NCBI GenBank assembly: GCA_013388735.1 | Contig: JACAES010000024.1 | Span: 1-36,177 of the forward strand | DNA from: Chloroflexota bacterium | GTDB lineage: Bacteria > Chloroflexota > Anaerolineae > Aggregatilineales > Phototrophicaceae | Direction: 5' to 3' | Length of the DNA stretch: 36,177 nucleotides | In this document: positions 33,765 to 36,177 of the stretch, piece after piece | Numbering within the stretch: the stretch's first letter is position 1 | Layout: every line of letters starts with the position of its first letter | The notes under the pieces: generated by a model | What the model was told of the DNA's origin: nothing | Seen by the model: the letters and a program-made list of their open reading frames with translations, nothing else | The model's database searches: none | Program-made: the position numbers and the translations under genes

Positions 33765-35120
33765 ATGAAACAAAGCCCCTTTGCCCAGGTGAAAAAAATA
33801 ACCACTCGCGTTTTAAGCAGCCGGGTGCTGCGGACGAGTTCGGTCGTGTTCGTTGGCAACGGCATGACGCTGGCAGTCGCCATCGCCACCTCGGCGCTGC
33901 TGGCGCGGCTGCTGGGGCCGGCGCCGTTCGGCCTGGTCATCCTGGCGATGACCTCGGTCAACGTGATCGGCGAATTCCTGGACGTGCGTACCAGCGAGGC
34001 GCTCATTCGTTTTATGGGGCAGGCATTGGCGCGCGGCGAGCGGGACGCGGCGCTGACGTATTTCGCGGTCGGCCTGGCGCTGGACGGCCTGGTGGCGGCG
34101 CTGGCGGTGCTGCTGGCGCTGCTGGTTGTGCCGCCGGTCATCGGCACATACGAAAACGGCGCAGTGCTGCAAACGCTGGTGAGCATTTATGTCATCAGCG
34201 TGCCGTTTAACCTGCTGCAAAACACCTTCGAGTCGGCCTTCCATACCTTCAAACGTTTTAAACTGCTGACGGCGCTCACCACTATCGTCCAGGTATTTTC
34301 GCTGGTGCTGCTGGCGGCGCTGGCGACGCAGGGTTTGATCGCCGTAACGTGGGGTTATGTGATCTGCGCGGGGGTGTCGTTTGTGCTGGTGGGCGGCGTC
34401 GGCGCGGCCATCCTGTTCGGCGGCCTGCGCGGGGCGCGCGGGCGGGCTTACCGGGCGGCCTGGCGGCAGATTGTGCCGTTCACCTTCCATACCAGCCTGA
34501 TGGGGTCGCTGAAGGCGCTGGCGGTCAACCTGGATATTCTGCTGCTGGGGGCCATGCGCCCGGCGGGCGAGGTGACGTTTTTTAAGCTGGCGCGCAGCAC
34601 GGTGAACCTGATGGCGCTGCCGGTTGCGCCGGTCAGCACCGTGATTTACCCCCTGCTCAACGAAGCGCAGGCGCGCGGTGATGCGGCGCGGGTGCGCTAC
34701 CTGATCGGCCAGTTCATGCGTTACAGCGCGGCGCTGGCGGCGGCCATCTCGCTGGTGTTCCTGGTGGCGCTGGACGAACTAGTGGCGCTGGTTTACGGCC
34801 TCAACTACCTGCCGGTGGCGGCGCTGGTTTACATCATGATGATCGGCACGGCGCTGGAAGTGGTGATGGGCTGGGTGCGCAAGGCGGCGCTGATTTACAA
34901 CCGACCGTCGCTGGTGACGTATTCCGGCTTCGCGTCCTTCACGCTGCGGTTTACGGCAGCCGTGCCGCTGATCTACGCGCTCGGCGCGGTCGGCTCGGCC
35001 ATCGGGTTCACCTTCGGTATCGTGGTATCGGTGCTGGTGAACGTGGTTTACGTGCTGCCCCGGCTGGGGCTGTCGCCGCTGGCGGCGCGCCCGCGCGGCG
35101 GGGAGACTTTAAAAGTGTAA
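33765..35120 (+). CDS. Wzx-like lipid-linked oligosaccharide flippase (MOP superfamily)
   Basis: The 451-residue protein has about 12-14 hydrophobic helices. It begins with SSVVFVGNGMTLAVAIATSALLARLLGPAPFGLVILAM, the typical first two helices of O-antigen/teichoic-acid flippases (the R-x-LGP-x-x-FG motif). Similar proteins move undecaprenyl-linked repeat units across the cytoplasmic membrane, using a cation gradient. It follows four GT4 genes, which would build the unit on the inner leaflet. A polymerase (Wzy) is not present in the window and may lie downstream. Its stop codon is part of the imperfect palindrome at 35117-35177. Confidence 0.9.
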   Translation: MKQSPFAQVKKITTRVLSSRVLRTSSVVFVGNGMTLAVAIATSALLARLLGPAPFGLVILAMTSVNVIGEFLDVRTSEALIRFMGQALARGERDAALTYFAVGLALDGLVAALAVLLALLVVPPVIGTYENGAVLQTLVSIYVISVPFNLLQNTFESAFHTFKRFKLLTALTTIVQVFSLVLLAALATQGLIAVTWGYVICAGVSFVLVGGVGAAILFGGLRGARGRAYRAAWRQIVPFTFHTSLMGSLKALAVNLDILLLGAMRPAGEVTFFKLARSTVNLMALPVAPVSTVIYPLLNEAQARGDAARVRYLIGQFMRYSAALAAAISLVFLVALDELVALVYGLNYLPVAALVYIMMIGTALEVVMGWVRKAALIYNRPSLVTYSGFASFTLRFTAAVPLIYALGAVGSAIGFTFGIVVSVLVNVVYVLPRLGLSPLAARPRGGETLKV

Positions 35121-35177
35121 CGCAAAGGCGCAAGGGGTTTGTCGTCTGGGTCCTGGCTTCTTTGCATCTTGGCGTTA
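35117..35177. repeat. ACGCAAAGGCGCAAGG-type palindromic repeat
   Basis: TAACGCAAAGGCGCAAGG (from 35118) is imperfectly complementary to CTTTGCATCTTGGCGTTA (ending 35176). This is a common style of dispersed non-coding bacterial repeat. Its left end overlaps the flippase stop, so it may also attenuate transcription into the following genes. Confidence 0.55.
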
Positions 35178-35231
35178 CGTCTTTTGGCATTTTTACCGGA
35201 AACGGGTGTTGTGGGAGGCAGGCCCCTGACG

Positions 35232-35387
35232 ATGGTACGAAAATTCAAAGCCGCCCGGGCGATGCTGCGGCGGCACGGAACCGGCGCTGAAGCGGTCGAA
35301 AGCCTGCTGGCGCGGCTGGCGGGCGCGGGCTTCCGGGAGCTTTACCGGCACAAGTTCAATCTGCTGTTCATCAACGAGCGCCTGTGA
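35232..35387 (+). CDS. Small 51-residue protein coupled to the next GT4
   Basis: I do not recognise this protein. It starts MVRKFKAARAMLRRHGTGAE and ends LYRHKFNLLFINERL; it is basic, probably helical, with no signal peptide. Its TGA overlaps the ATG of the downstream GT4 (TGATG at 35385-35389), the usual sign of translational coupling. GGGAGG at 35213-35218 is 13 bases upstream, slightly far. A longer in-frame reading from 35139 passes through the repeat and is less likely. It could be a real small operon gene, the decayed end of a larger one, or a leader ORF controlling the next gene. Confidence 0.5.
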   Translation: MVRKFKAARAMLRRHGTGAEAVESLLARLAGAGFRELYRHKFNLLFINERL

Positions 35388-36177
35388 TGCGGGTTCTGAT
35401 TTTGAGCGACCGCATCCCGCCGGAACATGCGGGCGGGGCGGAAACCATCGCCTGGGGGCTGGCGGGCGGCCTGCGCGACCTGGGCTTCGATGTTCACGTT
35501 GCGGCGGCCACGCCGGGGCCGGCCTTCGAGGCCGTGCGCGAGGGCATCCCGACTTACCATCTGCACGTGCCGACCTACCGTCCGCGCTGGCGAGCGTATC
35601 TGTCGCTCTACCATCCGGCGGCGGCGCGGGGGCTGCGCGCCCTGTACGAACGCCTGCGCCCGGAGGTCGTCAACGCCCATAACGTGCATTCGTACCTGAC
35701 CTATTTCAGCCTGACGCTGGCACGCCGGATGGGTATCCCGACCGTTTTTTCCGCCCATGACGTGATGCCGTTCGCCTATGCCAAGCTGACGCACTTCGCT
35801 GGCCCGGATGTGAACGCCGTGACGCCGGAGCTGTATCGGCTGCCGCCGCTGTACAACCTGCGGAGCGCGCGGCTGCGGTATAACCCCTTGCGCAATCCGG
35901 CCATCCGGCGCATCCTGGGCGGCGCGAACGCCCGCACCTGCGTCAGCGAGGCGCTGCGAGCGGCGCTGGAGGCCAACGGCCTGCCGCCCTTCCGCGTGGT
36001 GCATAACGGCGTCGCGCCGGAACGCTGGGCGGCCTCACCGGAAGCGGTCGAACGGCTGCGGGCGCGCCTGGGGCTGGATGGCCGCCGGGTGATCCTGTTC
36101 GCCGGGCGGCTGACGCGGGAAAAAGGCAGCCCGCAGCTTCTGGCGGCGCTCGACCGGCTGGCGGCGCGCGTGCCGGA
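35387..36177 (+). CDS. GT4 glycosyltransferase, N-terminal part (runs off the window)
   Basis: The frame is open from ATG 35387 to the window end (263 codons). It begins MRVLILSDRIPPEHAGGAET, the N-terminus of GT4 enzymes that bind a lipid or glycan acceptor in the GGAE loop. Later come VNAHNVHSYLTYFSLTLA, VFSAHDVMPFAY and the start of the donor domain, VILFAGRLTREKGSPQLL. The E-x7-E region lies beyond the window. It is the fifth GT4 of the cluster and shows that the polysaccharide operon continues. Confidence 0.88.
   Translation, partial: MRVLILSDRIPPEHAGGAETIAWGLAGGLRDLGFDVHVAAATPGPAFEAVREGIPTYHLHVPTYRPRWRAYLSLYHPAAARGLRALYERLRPEVVNAHNVHSYLTYFSLTLARRMGIPTVFSAHDVMPFAYAKLTHFAGPDVNAVTPELYRLPPLYNLRSARLRYNPLRNPAIRRILGGANARTCVSEALRAALEANGLPPFRVVHNGVAPERWAASPEAVERLRARLGLDGRRVILFAGRLTREKGSPQLLAALDRLAARVP

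Overview
The window is a GC-rich bacterial chromosome segment. It carries chaperone, cell-wall recycling, nucleotide-sanitation, starch-degradation, DNA-repair and surface-polysaccharide genes. The GroES/GroEL sequences, the PrmC with an NLPY motif, the Pro-rich membrane Ser/Thr kinase tail, the Zn-less DnaJ protein, the secreted GH13-FN3-CBM20 amylase and the many dispersed GC-rich palindromes suggest a member of the Chloroflexota (Anaerolineae-like). This placement is inferred from sequence character, not from a marker-gene tree. No tRNA, rRNA or CRISPR array was recognised.

Layout. 1-1052 is the 3' end of a membrane Ser/Thr protein kinase. 1143-3353 is a heat-shock operon: sigma70-type promoter, CIRCE operator, groES, groEL and terminator. 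Its groEL is cut by one in-frame TAA. 3495-4264 holds small proteins (XisI-like, zinc ribbon) and an AT-rich patch that may be a decayed IS200/IS605-type insertion. 4268-8666 has prmC on the plus strand, then three minus-strand genes: a membrane-anchored EEP phosphohydrolase, anmK and a GT4 glycosyltransferase. 9103-13657 is a tightly packed plus-strand run: an unknown protein, a DEDDh exonuclease, a CPBP protease, a yjjX-type NTPase, an extended SDR and a GNAT acetyltransferase. 13671-19145 has a GMC oxidoreductase and a 1198-residue secreted amylase on the minus strand. 19400-21635 has a CbpA-type J-protein, a broken alpha/beta-hydrolase and an SDR.

21821-27568 is the most unusual part. After a secreted propeller/SH3-like protein comes an AT-rich BRO/DinD-like gene. 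It has its own strong promoter and an 11-bp-arm inverted repeat, and it sits exactly between two 49-bp near-identical direct repeats. Next are ada (alkylation repair) and an isolated TerS/TerL terminase pair with no other phage genes. The terminase pair lies behind two LexA-like boxes. This looks like a small phage-derived, possibly DNA-damage-responsive island.

27582-28829 is an MFS exporter. 29210-36177 is an exopolysaccharide or glycan operon: four GT4 glycosyltransferases, a Wzx-like flippase, a 51-residue coupled small ORF and a fifth GT4 that runs off the window. No sugar-phosphate initiator or polymerase is visible, so the operon probably continues.
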